DNA of 64,000 nt from Thermococcus sp. (GCA_027075325.1 JALTBN010000051.1:154745-218744); one strand, 5' to 3'; counted from the stretch's first letter, positions 18,413-28,545 are shown. Made by a program: numbers and translations. The notes: generated from the sequence alone by a model not told the origin.

Positions 18413-19660
18413 TTACCTTATCTTATACCTCAGGAAGGCGGCGATTCCTCCGAAGGCCTTGTAGAACTGCTGGCCTTCTTCTGTGTCGAGAGAAATGACC
18501 TCGACGTTTGAACCTGCCTCTTCCGCCATCTTTATGAGCTCCTCCGCGACGTCCCACTTGTCGAAGCTGATGTTCTGGCTGCCACACTTCGGGCAGTGGG
18601 TGAGCTTCTTCCTGTAGATGTGGAACTCCTGCTCACTCATCGTTTTTGTTTCTTCCCAGCCGCAGTTGTTGCACTTCGCCCTGACGCGCACCCTGTCGTA
18701 GCCCTCGCTGATGAGGAGTGTGTCCACAGCTCCAAGCTCGAGTGCCTGCCTTACCTCCTTCTCGCCGTAGGTTATCATTCCCGTGTCCTTGACGAGGTGT
18801 CTGAAAAAGTCCTGGATGAGGTGGCGCTCCTTGATGGCCTCGTGATCTTTGAGGATGTCGCTGGCCTTCTCGACGAGCTCTTTGAGGCCGTACTCGCCGC
18901 TGTAGCTTATGTCGACGACACCTATTATCTTCTTCTGGAGCTCGTGATGGAGATAGCCCTTCTCAACGAATTCCTCCTTCGTCGGGCCGGGACCGCCTAT
19001 TATGATGCCCCTGAGTTCTCCCTTCTCAAGGAGGGGGAGAAAGGCGTTGTTAGCATGCTCAGCTATGCGCTTCATGAACTCGTGAGTTTCCTGCTCACGG
19101 ATGCGCTCGTAACGTCTCGCCGACTGACCACCGGCGCGGGTCTTCCCCGGAACAGTTGAGTGGAGGTCATCTATGAGTTCTATCCTCTTTCCTCTGAGGA
19201 GGCCTATGGTGGCGTCGTTCTTCTCGACCGTTATGAGACCGTAGGCGTCTTTAACGCGGAGCATCTCCTCCAGGGGCTCGGTGACGAAGGTCTGGTCACA
19301 TCGATAGAGCCTCACCTTCAGGGGTTCCGGTGGAACTATAGCCCAGAGCCTGATGTCGCTCACACCTTCCTGCTCGCTGACGTTTCCGACGAAGAGGGCC
19401 AGGCCGTTTTCAGGCGTCTGCTTGTAGAGCTTGAGATGCTGCATTGCCCTCTCCAGTGCACCGAGGACGTTCTTTCGTGTTGATTTACTCTTGATGTTCT
19501 GGGCCGTTCCGTACTCCTCTCGCAACTGCTGCATAACCTTGTTAATATCATAACCATCGGGAACGTAGAGCGAGACCAGTTCAGTGGCTCGACCTCGATA
19601 ACTCTTCAGCTCCTCGACCTTTTTCTTGAGCTCATACATTTCCGCGGACTTGTGAGACAT
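18413..19660 (-). CDS. prf1: peptide chain release factor aRF1
   Basis: eRF1 family: [35 protein letters not shown] (GGQ), zinc-ribbon CNNCGWEE...CPKCGS. Confidence 0.95.
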   Translation of the reverse strand: MSHKSAEMYELKKKVEELKSYRGRATELVSLYVPDGYDINKVMQQLREEYGTAQNIKSKSTRKNVLGALERAMQHLKLYKQTPENGLALFVGNVSEQEGVSDIRLWAIVPPEPLKVRLYRCDQTFVTEPLEEMLRVKDAYGLITVEKNDATIGLLRGKRIELIDDLHSTVPGKTRAGGQSARRYERIREQETHEFMKRIAEHANNAFLPLLEKGELRGIIIGGPGPTKEEFVEKGYLHHELQKKIIGVVDISYSGEYGLKELVEKASDILKDHEAIKERHLIQDFFRHLVKDTGMITYGEKEVRQALELGAVDTLLISEGYDRVRVRAKCNNCGWEETKTMSEQEFHIYRKKLTHCPKCGSQNISFDKWDVAEELIKMAEEAGSNVEVISLDTEEGQQFYKAFGGIAAFLRYKIR

Positions 19661-19750
19661 GAGAATCACCCCCTGTTACTCTCGCCGAAAATGGCACGAA
19701 ATGGGAATTTATAAACCTTTGGAGAAAAGGGAAGAGAAAGGAGAGGGGGA

Positions 19751-19966
19751 TTAAACGTAATCATCAATGGTCTTTGCCCTTACCATTATACTGGCTTTTT
19801 CGCGGCCATAGAACACTTCAACAAGGCCGTCGGACTCAAGCTTCTTCAGGGTTGAGAGAAGTGCCGGCATGGGGGTTTCGAGTTCTGAGCTCAGGTGCTG
19901 AAGGGCTACGGCCCGCTTTTTGGTTGCCAGAACCTTATACACCATGTCCTTTCTCCTGCCAAGCAT
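19751..19966 (-). CDS. small winged-helix transcriptional regulator
   Basis: 71 aa HTH: ALQHLSSELETPMPALLSTLKKLESDGLVEV. Confidence 0.65.
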   Translation of the reverse strand: MLGRRKDMVYKVLATKKRAVALQHLSSELETPMPALLSTLKKLESDGLVEVFYGREKASIMVRAKTIDDYV

Positions 19967-20076
19967 CAGGGAAACACCACTGTAATCTACGCCTCAACAT
20001 AAATAAACTTTGCTGGACAAAACTTGGCAGTGTGACGACCGTAAGATTTTATAAAGGTTTCTGAGAACGGCACCAG

Positions 20077-21336
20077 ATGACGGCTAGAACTAGAATTGAA
20101 CGGCTGGACGAGGATGGGCTTGGAACGGCTTCCTTAGGAAAGAGGGAGGTTAGAGTACCTTTTACGGCTCCTGGCGACATTGTGAAAGTGGATAAAACAC
20201 GAAAGAAGAAGAGAAAGCTCCTGGCAACAGAGTTTGAAATTCTGAAGTACTCTGAGCTGAGAACGGAGCCCAAATGTCCTTATTTCGGTCACTGCGGGGG
20301 CTGCCTGCTCCAGCACCTCCCCTACCGGGATCAGATTCATTTCAAAGAGGCAAAACTCAATTCTATCTTGGGCATAGATGTTGAAGTTGTTCCATCTTCA
20401 AAGATTTTTGGACATAGAAATCGCATAGATATTGTCATTTCGACAAAGGGCATTGGCTTTAGGAGATACGGAACATGGTGGGATGTGGTTGATATAGAGG
20501 AGTGTCCGGTCTTTGGACCGTCCTCCAGGAGGGTTTTAAGCTCGGTTAGGGAGTTCATAAACGAGGAGAAGCTCACGCTGTATGAGATAGGAAAGAACAC
20601 GGGCTTTTTGAGATACGTTGTAGTAAGAGAGGGTAAATTCACCGGCGATCTCATGGTGAACCTCGTGACGTCCCAGGGAGATCTCCCCAGCAGCTTTCCG
20701 GGGTACTTTGAATACGCGGACTCACTCTACTGGAGCGTCAACAGGACTCAGAGTGATGTCTCCTACGGGGACGTTGAGATGTTCTGGGGAAGGGAGTATA
20801 TAACGGAGGAGCTCAACGGCGTGAAATACCTGATCCATCCGAACAGCTTCTTCCAGACCAACAGTTACCAGGCGGTCAACCTGCTCAAGGAGGTCGCGGC
20901 CCTGGTGGACGGGGGAAAGGTTCTTGACCTGTACTCAGGAGTGGGAACCTTCGGGATATACGTGGGCAGGGAAGGTGCATCCGTTGAAGGCATCGAGATG
21001 AATCCATTCGCCGTCGAGATGGCGCGGAAGAACGCCGAACTCAACGGTGTTGACGCGAAGTTTGAAGTTGGAGAGGACAGGGACGTGAGGAATCTATCCA
21101 GCTACGATACAGTAATAGTGGATCCCCCGCGGGCCGGTCTCCACTTACGGCTGCGGAGGCGGCTCATCCACGACGGACCCGAAAATCTTATTTACGTCTC
21201 CTGTAATCCGAAGACACTCGCGAACGATTTGAAAGAGCTTAGGGAGAGGTACCGTGTCGAGAAAGTGCGTGGTTTCGACATGTTCCCACACACGCCCCAC
21301 GTTGAAGTGGTGGTTCATCTAAGGCGCATGGAATAA
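20077..21336 (+). CDS. RumA/TrmA-family m5U RNA methyltransferase (paralogue 1)
   Basis: N-terminal TRAM-like region, [47 protein letters not shown]. Confidence 0.92.
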   Translation: MTARTRIERLDEDGLGTASLGKREVRVPFTAPGDIVKVDKTRKKKRKLLATEFEILKYSELRTEPKCPYFGHCGGCLLQHLPYRDQIHFKEAKLNSILGIDVEVVPSSKIFGHRNRIDIVISTKGIGFRRYGTWWDVVDIEECPVFGPSSRRVLSSVREFINEEKLTLYEIGKNTGFLRYVVVREGKFTGDLMVNLVTSQGDLPSSFPGYFEYADSLYWSVNRTQSDVSYGDVEMFWGREYITEELNGVKYLIHPNSFFQTNSYQAVNLLKEVAALVDGGKVLDLYSGVGTFGIYVGREGASVEGIEMNPFAVEMARKNAELNGVDAKFEVGEDRDVRNLSSYDTVIVDPPRAGLHLRLRRRLIHDGPENLIYVSCNPKTLANDLKELRERYRVEKVRGFDMFPHTPHVEVVVHLRRME

Positions 21337-21396
21337 GATGCTGAAAAAGAACCATTAAGTTAATATAGTGTAACACCGTAGTTTGAAATCAGATAG

Positions 21397-21837
21397 ATGG
21401 AGGTGAGGAATTTGCTTGATGAGAGGGACAAGGTAATAATCGATATGCTAACAAAGGACGCCAGAACTCCTTTCACCGAGATAGCGAAAGTACTCGGCAT
21501 CAGCGAGACTGCCGTCAGGAAGCGGGTGAAGGCCCTTGAAGAGGCGGGGGTTATAAAGCAGTACACGGTCGTCATAGACCCTTCAAGGCTTGGCTACAAC
21601 CTGGTCAGCCTAACGGGAGTTGATACCCTTCCAGAGAAGATATTTGAGGTCGCAGAGAAACTCAAAGAGTTCGAGTTCGTGAGGAACCTCTACCTGACGA
21701 GCGGGGACCACATGATAATGACGGAGATATGGGCCAAGAACGGGGAGGACCTCTCCGACATAATATCCAACAAAATAGGCAAGATACCCGGCGTTACAAA
21801 AGTCTGCCCCGCCATAATTCTGGAGAGGCTCAAGTGA
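21397..21837 (+). CDS. Lrp/AsnC-family transcriptional regulator
   Basis: [47 protein letters not shown]. Confidence 0.93.
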   Translation: MEVRNLLDERDKVIIDMLTKDARTPFTEIAKVLGISETAVRKRVKALEEAGVIKQYTVVIDPSRLGYNLVSLTGVDTLPEKIFEVAEKLKEFEFVRNLYLTSGDHMIMTEIWAKNGEDLSDIISNKIGKIPGVTKVCPAIILERLK

Positions 21838-21846
21838 GCCTCAAAC

Positions 21847-22485
21847 TCAGTTTTTATCCAATTTTAACAAATCTTTGCAGGTTATCTCACTTAGTCTCCC
21901 ATCCACGAGTTCGTAAGTCCTATCGCAGAGGGGGCACATTACCTCCGGGAGATGCGTGACTATGAGCATGGTCTTTCCCGTCTCTTTCATCCGGGATAAA
22001 AGCTTCAAAACCGCGTTTCTGGAGTCATAGTCGAGAGAAACTAGCGGTTCGTCCAGTATAAGCAGCTCCGGATCCCCGATCAGGGCACACAGCAGTTCAG
22101 CCTTCTTCGCGTTGCCGTGGGACAGGTCCATGACCCTCCTGTCCATCTCACCGGTCACCCCAAGGAGCTTCACCAGCTCATCCATTTCATCCCCCACATC
22201 AACTCCCATGAGTGCGCTGAAAAGGTTCAAGTTTTCCCTGACAGTGAGACGGGGATAGAGGGTCGGGGTCTGGGAGAGGAAACCCACCCGCTTTGCTTTC
22301 ACATCTATCATTCCCTCGTACGATGTCGTGCCTGTTATGGCGTTCAAAAGGGTGGTCTTACCTGCTCCGTTCCTCCCGAGGATGCATATGGTCTCACCCC
22401 GTCTTAGTATGAGGTTCACCCCCCTCAAAACTTCTTTGTCTCCGTAGGACTTCCGGAGGTTCTCAACCTTCAGGACGCTCTCCAT
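21847..22485 (-). CDS. ABC transporter ATP-binding protein
   Basis: Walker A GRNGAGKTT, signature LSHGNAKKAE, Walker B ELLILDEP. Confidence 0.93.
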   Translation of the reverse strand: MESVLKVENLRKSYGDKEVLRGVNLILRRGETICILGRNGAGKTTLLNAITGTTSYEGMIDVKAKRVGFLSQTPTLYPRLTVRENLNLFSALMGVDVGDEMDELVKLLGVTGEMDRRVMDLSHGNAKKAELLCALIGDPELLILDEPLVSLDYDSRNAVLKLLSRMKETGKTMLIVTHLPEVMCPLCDRTYELVDGRLSEITCKDLLKLDKN

Positions 22486-23525
22486 TCCCTTATCCTCCTG
22501 TAGAGTGCAAAGTCGATGACAGCCAGAAGCAAACTGCTCAGGAGAAGAATCACCATGTAATCAGTGAAAAGGTCGATAGATACATCCCGGTACATAAACG
22601 CCCTGAGCAGAACACCAGAATAATAGGTGGGGGTGACGAGAGCGAGTTTCTGAAGGGAGGGTGGGAAAAAGCCCACAGGATAGAAGAAGCCGGAGACGAA
22701 CACCAAAAAACCCGCCAGCATCTGGAGAAAGCTCTTGGCATGCCTCTGGAACCGGAAGAGGAGAACCGTTCCCAAACCAATGAGAGAAAGGTAGAGCGTC
22801 GACAACACGAGTACGGCAACGGCTCCCCAGCTGAATCCAACACTGGCACCGGTGAGCACGTAAATCAGCTTGGTTAGAACCGCCTGGAGGAGCATTACAA
22901 GAATCGCAACGGTTATCCGGACTGTGAAATTCAGGGGGAGCGACGAGAAAGCCCTGAGCCTGGGCAAGGCAGCCCTCTCCTCAAGGGTGTTGTCTGAAAC
23001 CACCTCAAACCCAACGATCATTGCCAGAACGAGGAGAACCCCAGGGAAAAAGAACTCCGGGAGGGAAGCGTGGTCATTGACCGGATGTTTTTCTATCTCC
23101 GTCCCTCCCAATCGGACCTGGAGAAGCTCAAGTAGGTCTGAGGAGACAGAGGCAACGGGGGTCATCGAGTCGTCATAGTAGACAACGTAGCGGGCGTTCG
23201 TAAAACTCTCGTAGCTCTTTATCTCGATAACAACGTAGTATTCCTCTTTCTGAAGGCCATTAAGCGCCCGTGGGAGGTCGCTGACCAGGTATGGATGGGA
23301 AAAAGTAGAGGCTATGGCCATTATTTCCTTTACTGTGGATGGCGGAAGTTTCCCGTCGATTACTATCGCCACAGGGGTGTCCCGAGGGATGGCGCTCGTA
23401 TAGCTCGAAAAGACGAGGCCAAAGAATACCGGGAGAATGAGGAGAAGAAAGAGCACCGCAGGCCTTCTGGATATGAGCTTTAGCTCCTTTATCAGGAGGG
23501 GGGCGAGCTTTCCCACGGGCACCAC
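22470..23525 (-). CDS. ABC-2 type transporter permease
   Basis: Large extracytoplasmic loop after TM1 and a TM cluster; overlaps the ATPase gene. Confidence 0.85.
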   Translation of the reverse strand: MVPVGKLAPLLIKELKLISRRPAVLFLLLILPVFFGLVFSSYTSAIPRDTPVAIVIDGKLPPSTVKEIMAIASTFSHPYLVSDLPRALNGLQKEEYYVVIEIKSYESFTNARYVVYYDDSMTPVASVSSDLLELLQVRLGGTEIEKHPVNDHASLPEFFFPGVLLVLAMIVGFEVVSDNTLEERAALPRLRAFSSLPLNFTVRITVAILVMLLQAVLTKLIYVLTGASVGFSWGAVAVLVLSTLYLSLIGLGTVLLFRFQRHAKSFLQMLAGFLVFVSGFFYPVGFFPPSLQKLALVTPTYYSGVLLRAFMYRDVSIDLFTDYMVILLLSSLLLAVIDFALYRRIREWRAS

Positions 23526-23555
23526 CGCCAGAAAAAATGCAGACTTGCTTAAAAG

Positions 23556-23575
23556 ATTAATTAAAAATAATTAAT
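23556..23575. promoter_or_regulatory. operator-like perfect dyad ATTAATTA-AAAA-TAATTAAT
   Basis: 8-bp perfect arms, 4-nt spacer, 31-50 bp upstream of the ABC operon ORF start on the minus strand. Confidence 0.45.
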
Positions 23576-23591
23576 GAAGATACGAGGGCCC

Positions 23592-24743
23592 TCAGCCCCC
23601 GAAGTTCGGTGAGGTCGTGCTTATCTGGGTCTCCAGCTGGTTTTCGAGTTCGTTCTCTATCTCAGACTGGGCTTCATCGGAAACAACGATGTCATGTGGC
23701 ATGCTTAACTCGTCACCGGCCATCTCCATGCTGGCCAGTTCCTCCAGCTGCTTCTCTGTGACGTCCAGTCCTATCGAGACAAAACTTCCATCCTGCTTTA
23801 CGGATAGTGAGTTCAGGAGTTCGACCTCGGTCTTTAACGGGGTGACGTTACCGGCCAGCTGGGCCATGGATGTCAGTGTGGTGTTGAGGAGAGTGATGCC
23901 GGCTTCTACGTTCTTGGCTATCATCCCGGCACCGTCCTTATCATCGGCCTCGACAACGACCCGTATGGTGTACTCCTCCGAGCCCACGTTCAGTCTGAGG
24001 GCTATGTACTTCATATGATCTTCAATTGGCCGGATTAACGCATTTAAATTGCCTTCACCGGGTTTGTTCAAACCCATTCTACCAGCGAAGTATCTCGCGT
24101 CGGCAACGGCCACCAGGTTGCCTTCACCGGCTTTGCCTACAACGTCGCTGTACTGCCGGGCCCAGTTTCCCTTCCCGTTCCTGAGGTCGATGACCTGCTC
24201 AACAACGCTTTTAGCCCCAAGTATGATGTAACTGGAGGTAAAGGCGACGGCCGAGTTGTCCTCAGGGTGGTAATAGAGTGTTACTCCGCTGTATGTGATC
24301 TTCGTCAGGTTAATCTCATTTTCCTCCGCATTTTCCTTTATCTTGGACTCGAACTTCTTTGTGTCCACCTTGCCCTCAACATAGAGCGCGATATCGGGAA
24401 TTGTATCGCCGCTGGAATCCACATCGTTCACCACGAATATTGCACGCTGAAGCGTCTCGATGTCAATACCCGTCTCGTTCAGAACTTCCTCCCTAAACTG
24501 GAGGTACTTTTTGTAGAGCGTCAGATTTTCGAGAACATCCTGGACGGCCTTCTCCTTTACTGTCGAGACGTCAAAAACCGCGGCCGCAACTGCGTTTGCA
24601 GGAACGAGCTCAAGCCAGTTCTTCTCACTAGAGCCCGAGCCGCCAACACAACCGCTGGCCGTTGAAGCTGCCGCCACAACGGCAACTATCATCATTAGAG
24701 TGAGAAAGCTCGGAATAACCCCTCTCCCACTGTATCCAACCAT
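23592..24743 (-). CDS. secreted lipoprotein, DUF3352-like
   Basis: Lipobox STASGC; ELVPANAVAAAVFDVSTVKEKAVQDVLENL pattern; ATG at 24743 has an SD. Confidence 0.6.
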   Translation of the reverse strand: MVGYSGRGVIPSFLTLMMIVAVVAAASTASGCVGGSGSSEKNWLELVPANAVAAAVFDVSTVKEKAVQDVLENLTLYKKYLQFREEVLNETGIDIETLQRAIFVVNDVDSSGDTIPDIALYVEGKVDTKKFESKIKENAEENEINLTKITYSGVTLYYHPEDNSAVAFTSSYIILGAKSVVEQVIDLRNGKGNWARQYSDVVGKAGEGNLVAVADARYFAGRMGLNKPGEGNLNALIRPIEDHMKYIALRLNVGSEEYTIRVVVEADDKDGAGMIAKNVEAGITLLNTTLTSMAQLAGNVTPLKTEVELLNSLSVKQDGSFVSIGLDVTEKQLEELASMEMAGDELSMPHDIVVSDEAQSEIENELENQLETQISTTSPNFGG

Positions 24744-24900
24744 ACGCAAACACCTCAGATTCAAGTTTAATAGTCATTATATTAAAGACTTTTGGTTGTT
24801 TAAGTGGAACAAGCATAACATACAAATGTCAAATCTGAGTGCCAAAGCTTTAAAAGCAGGCAGGGAGAGGTTCAACTGAAAAATCCTCGGAGGCTGGAGG

Positions 24901-26121
24901 ATGATACTTCAGGTTGCACTCGATTTAACCGACATAGAACAGGCCATTTCTATAGCGGAGAAGGCCGCCCGCGGTGGCGCTCACTGGCTTGAAGTTGGAA
25001 CGCCCCTCATAAAGAAAGAGGGAATGCGCGCGGTGGAACTCCTCAAGAGGCGCTTCCCTGACAGAAAAATCGTTGCCGATTTAAAGACCATGGACACAGG
25101 AGCCCTCGAAGTGGAGATAGCAGCAAGACACGGGGCCGATGTCGTTTCCATTCTGGGGGTTGCCGACGATAAGACGATAAAGGACGCTGTTGAGGTGGCC
25201 AAGCGCTACGGAGTAAAGGTAATGGTTGACCTCATTGGAGTAAAGGACAAAGTGAAGAGGGCTAAGGAAATAGAGGCAATGGGGGTTCACTACATTCTCG
25301 TTCACACCGGGATAGACGAGCAGGTTCAAGGAAAGAGCCCCCTTGAAGACCTGGAAAAGGTCATCGGCGCGGTTAAGATACCGGTTGCAGTGGCGGGGGG
25401 ACTCAACCTGAAAACCATTCCCAGGGTCATAGAGCTCGGTGCAACGATAGTTATCGTTGGTGGTGCCATAACAAAGGCGAAGGACCCCGAAAAGGTCACC
25501 AGACAGATAATCGACCTGTTCTGGGGTGAGTACATGGAAACCATCAGGAAGGCCATGAAGGACATAGCGGAACACATTTCCGGCGTCTCCGACTCCCTCA
25601 AGCTTGAGCAGGTTCGCGGATTCGTTGATGCTATGATAGGCGCCAACAAGATATTCATCTACGGCGCCGGAAGAAGCGGTCTGGTGGGCAAAGCCTTTGC
25701 CATGCGCCTTATGCACCTCGACTTCAACGTCTACGTCGTTGGCGAAACCATAACCCCCGCATTCGAACCGGGCGACCTGCTCATAGCCATCAGCGGCTCC
25801 GGCGAGACCCAGAGCATAGTCGACGCCGCCAAGATAGCCAGGGAACAGGGCGGAAAGGTGGCCGCAATAACCTCCTACTCAAGTTCCACCCTCGGAAAAC
25901 TCGCCGACGTGGTCGTTGAGATACCGGGAAGGACAAAGGAGGATGTCCCAACCGATTACATAGCGAGGCAGATGCTCACCCAGTACAAGTGGATAGCCCC
26001 CATGGGAACGCTCTTCGAGGACTCGACCATGGTGTTCCTCGATGGCGTGATAGCCCTTCTCATGGCCACATTCCAGAAGACAGAAAAGGACATGAAAAGA
26101 AAGCACGCTACTCTGGAATGA
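24901..26121 (+). CDS. bifunctional 3-hexulose-6-phosphate synthase/6-phospho-3-hexuloisomerase
   Basis: N-terminal HPS domain (LQVALDLTDIEQAI) fused to a SIS-type PHI domain (IFIYGAGRSGLVGKAFAMRLMHLDFNVYVVGE). Confidence 0.95.
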   Translation: MILQVALDLTDIEQAISIAEKAARGGAHWLEVGTPLIKKEGMRAVELLKRRFPDRKIVADLKTMDTGALEVEIAARHGADVVSILGVADDKTIKDAVEVAKRYGVKVMVDLIGVKDKVKRAKEIEAMGVHYILVHTGIDEQVQGKSPLEDLEKVIGAVKIPVAVAGGLNLKTIPRVIELGATIVIVGGAITKAKDPEKVTRQIIDLFWGEYMETIRKAMKDIAEHISGVSDSLKLEQVRGFVDAMIGANKIFIYGAGRSGLVGKAFAMRLMHLDFNVYVVGETITPAFEPGDLLIAISGSGETQSIVDAAKIAREQGGKVAAITSYSSSTLGKLADVVVEIPGRTKEDVPTDYIARQMLTQYKWIAPMGTLFEDSTMVFLDGVIALLMATFQKTEKDMKRKHATLE

Positions 26122-26160
26122 TTTTAAACTCCCCCTCCTATTTTTGTCGGGTGAAAGCGG

Positions 26161-26862
26161 ATGCCAGTACTTGTTCTTCTTCGACACGGTGAAAGCCTCT
26201 GGAACAGGTTGAATCTCTTTACCGGCTGGGTTGACGTTCCCCTCAGCGAGAGGGGAATCCAGGAGGCATTGAGAGCTGGGGAACTCTTGAGGAGATGGCG
26301 CTTTGACGTCATCTTCACTTCCGAGCTCGTAAGGGCCATCCAGACCGCGATGCTGGCGATGGCGGAGAGTGAAAGGGTCCCCGTTATACTCCACAATGGT
26401 AAGATGGGGGAGTGGGGCAGGATACACGGAGAAGATGGAAAGGGATTCATACCCGTAATCAAGAGCTGGCGCCTCAACGAGCGCTACTACGGTGAGCTCC
26501 AGGGATGGAACAAGGATCGCGCAAGAGAGGTCTTTGGGGAGGAGCAGGTTCATCTCTGGAGGAGAAGCTACGATATTGCCCCGCCAGGAGGAGAAAGCCT
26601 CAAGGATACCGCGGAGAGAACGATACCGTTTTTCAAGGGGAGACTCCTGGCAGCACTGGAGGAGGGAAAGAACGTCCTCGTCTCCGCCCACGGAAACAGT
26701 CTCAGATCAATGGTGATGTACATAGAGGGACTCACAAAGGAGGAAATTCTGCGCCTCAACATCCCCACGGGAGTACCGCTGGTTTACGACTACATCAATG
26801 GGAAGCTCGTGAGGAGGGGATACCTAACCGAAAGGGGCTATGAAAAAGATTTGGGTCTGTAA
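26161..26862 (+). CDS. phosphoglycerate mutase/histidine phosphatase family protein (GpmA-like)
   Basis: LLRHGESLWNRLNLFTGWVDVPLSERG, SAHGNSLR. Confidence 0.9.
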   Translation: MPVLVLLRHGESLWNRLNLFTGWVDVPLSERGIQEALRAGELLRRWRFDVIFTSELVRAIQTAMLAMAESERVPVILHNGKMGEWGRIHGEDGKGFIPVIKSWRLNERYYGELQGWNKDRAREVFGEEQVHLWRRSYDIAPPGGESLKDTAERTIPFFKGRLLAALEEGKNVLVSAHGNSLRSMVMYIEGLTKEEILRLNIPTGVPLVYDYINGKLVRRGYLTERGYEKDLGL

Positions 26863-26889
26863 AAAGGGTTAAACCTCCCACTTTTTTCC

Positions 26890-26903
26890 CGGTGTGAACA
26901 CCG
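26890..26903. promoter_or_regulatory. palindrome CGGTGT-GA-ACACCG upstream of the FtsZ-like operon
   Basis: Perfect 6-bp arms just upstream of the TATA-like ggttttatta (26911-26920). Confidence 0.4.
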
Positions 26904-26942
26904 CATGAAAGGTTTTATTAAGAGGGTAACCCACTCTGAAAT

Positions 26943-27707
26943 GTGGGGAGACAGGTGCTGGGGTTCACCCACGTTTTCACGGGGATAGGAAAAACGGGTG
27001 GAATTGTCGTCGACGGCGTGTCTTCGGACGTTGTTAAGGTTAGAATAGACCCCGGCCGCTACATTCTGCGGACCGAGAAATATCGCGAGAGAATCCGGTC
27101 ATTTTTCTCGGCCCTCCCTGAGCGTTCCATCGTCTGGATTGTCGCCGAGGACAGGCCAGTAAACATTGAAATCCTCAACATCATCTCCAGGAGTGTTCCG
27201 GAGGATACCATAAGGCTGGCTTACATATTCACCCCCCAAAGGGAGCTCGTTAATGAGAAGAAACCGGAATGGGCGGATTCCTTCGAGACGGTCTTCTACG
27301 ATTCACTGTGGGAATTTCTGCGTCAGGATGTGCCCCTGGTTGAGGCATACAGAAGAGCCGCGGAGACCATCGCACGGGCCTTCACGTATCTTCACACAAA
27401 CCTTGAGGGGAGAATGTTAATAAACGTCGACTACGCCGATTTCTTAACCGTAACCGGAGGCGGCAACGTTGGGATTCTCAGGTTGCTGGACAGGATAGAC
27501 TTCGACTGGCACTGGGGTCTGTGGGACAGGGGAATGGTGGTGACGCTCGTTGGTGATGACGTATCCCTAAAAGAAGCTCACTCGGTGCTTGAACGGTTCC
27601 AGGAGCTCCTTCGGGAAAAAGATATAATCTGGGGGATGGTGGTCGATGGAAACCTCAGAGGGAAGGCACAGGTGCTGGCACTGCTGGTTAAGAAATGGGG
27701 GGAGTAA
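26943..27707 (+). CDS. divergent FtsZ/tubulin-superfamily protein lacking the GGGTGTG motif
   Basis: LEGRMLINVDYADFLTVTGGGNVGI resembles the FtsZ T7-loop region; DVSLKEAHSVLERFQELLREKDIIWGMVVDGNLRGKAQVLALLV resembles the FtsZ C-terminal domain. Confidence 0.65.
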   Translation: MGRQVLGFTHVFTGIGKTGGIVVDGVSSDVVKVRIDPGRYILRTEKYRERIRSFFSALPERSIVWIVAEDRPVNIEILNIISRSVPEDTIRLAYIFTPQRELVNEKKPEWADSFETVFYDSLWEFLRQDVPLVEAYRRAAETIARAFTYLHTNLEGRMLINVDYADFLTVTGGGNVGILRLLDRIDFDWHWGLWDRGMVVTLVGDDVSLKEAHSVLERFQELLREKDIIWGMVVDGNLRGKAQVLALLVKKWGE

Positions 27708-27709
27708 CA

Positions 27710-28357
27710 ATGGTAAAAGCGATTCTCTTTGATATAGACCACACACTGCTAACCGAGGAACCCTTGATGATGCTGTTCCTGCCCCAGGTTTACGAAAAAC
27801 TGGCAAAACAGAGGAACATCAACAAGGAGGAGGCCAGGAACCTCTTTCTAAGGGAGATAATGGAGAGAAAGGACTCCTATGAGTGGCACGACTGGAACTT
27901 CTTCTTTGGTCTATTTAACATCGACATGAAATACGAGGACATCCTGCGGAGGTACCCGCACAAGCTCCACGTTTACCCGGATGTGCCTCCCGTCCTGGAG
28001 TGGCTTCGGAGTGAGGGCTACTCCCTGGGAGTCGTTACCAGCGGGCCTGAATATCAGCGGCTGAAGCTTGAAATAGCAGGGCTTTCAGAATACTTCGACG
28101 TTGTGGTCACAAGGGAAGACGCCGGAACCGTAAAACCGGATCCTAAGATATTCCTGCTCGCTCTGGAGGAACTTGGGGTTAAGCCTTCCGAGTCCGTCAT
28201 GGTTGGAGATTCCCTCTGGCAGGATGTTTACGGGGGAAAAAACGTCGGGATGACCTCCGTGTGGATGAACAGGGATGGAGAACGGGATGTACACCTCGCG
28301 GACTTTAAGATTCACACTATGTACGAGCTGAGGAAGGTGCTGGAGGTGATTGGATGA
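27710..28357 (+). CDS. HAD-superfamily hydrolase
   Basis: AILFDIDHTLLTEE, VTSGPEYQRLKLE, KPDPKIFLLALEELG, MVGDSLWQDVYGGKNVGM. ORF track starts at 27695; the ATG at 27710 is preferred. Confidence 0.9.
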   Translation: MVKAILFDIDHTLLTEEPLMMLFLPQVYEKLAKQRNINKEEARNLFLREIMERKDSYEWHDWNFFFGLFNIDMKYEDILRRYPHKLHVYPDVPPVLEWLRSEGYSLGVVTSGPEYQRLKLEIAGLSEYFDVVVTREDAGTVKPDPKIFLLALEELGVKPSESVMVGDSLWQDVYGGKNVGMTSVWMNRDGERDVHLADFKIHTMYELRKVLEVIG

Positions 28358-28545
28358 GGGGGAAGGAGATATTCTCCGGGGAAGGAGTTTTCGTGGAGTT
28401 TAAGGAAAGGGAAGTGGAACTTGAAAACGGCCATAAGCTGAAGCACAGGAGCGAGGAGCCGACGGAGCTCTGGTGGAAGCTCAAAGAAGCCATAAAAGGT
28501 AAGAAGGTTCGGATCGTCGCCTACGAAGCTGGTGAGGGCGAATGA
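28354..28545 (+). CDS. small conserved-looking hypothetical protein (63 aa)
   Basis: Overlaps both neighbours in a co-directional operon. Confidence 0.55.
   Translation: MRGKEIFSGEGVFVEFKEREVELENGHKLKHRSEEPTELWWKLKEAIKGKKVRIVAYEAGEGE

Noticed and set aside
25081-26691. minus-strand ORFs (211 and 270 aa) opposite HPS-PHI and the phosphoglycerate mutase-like gene
   Set aside because: Antisense to strongly supported genes.
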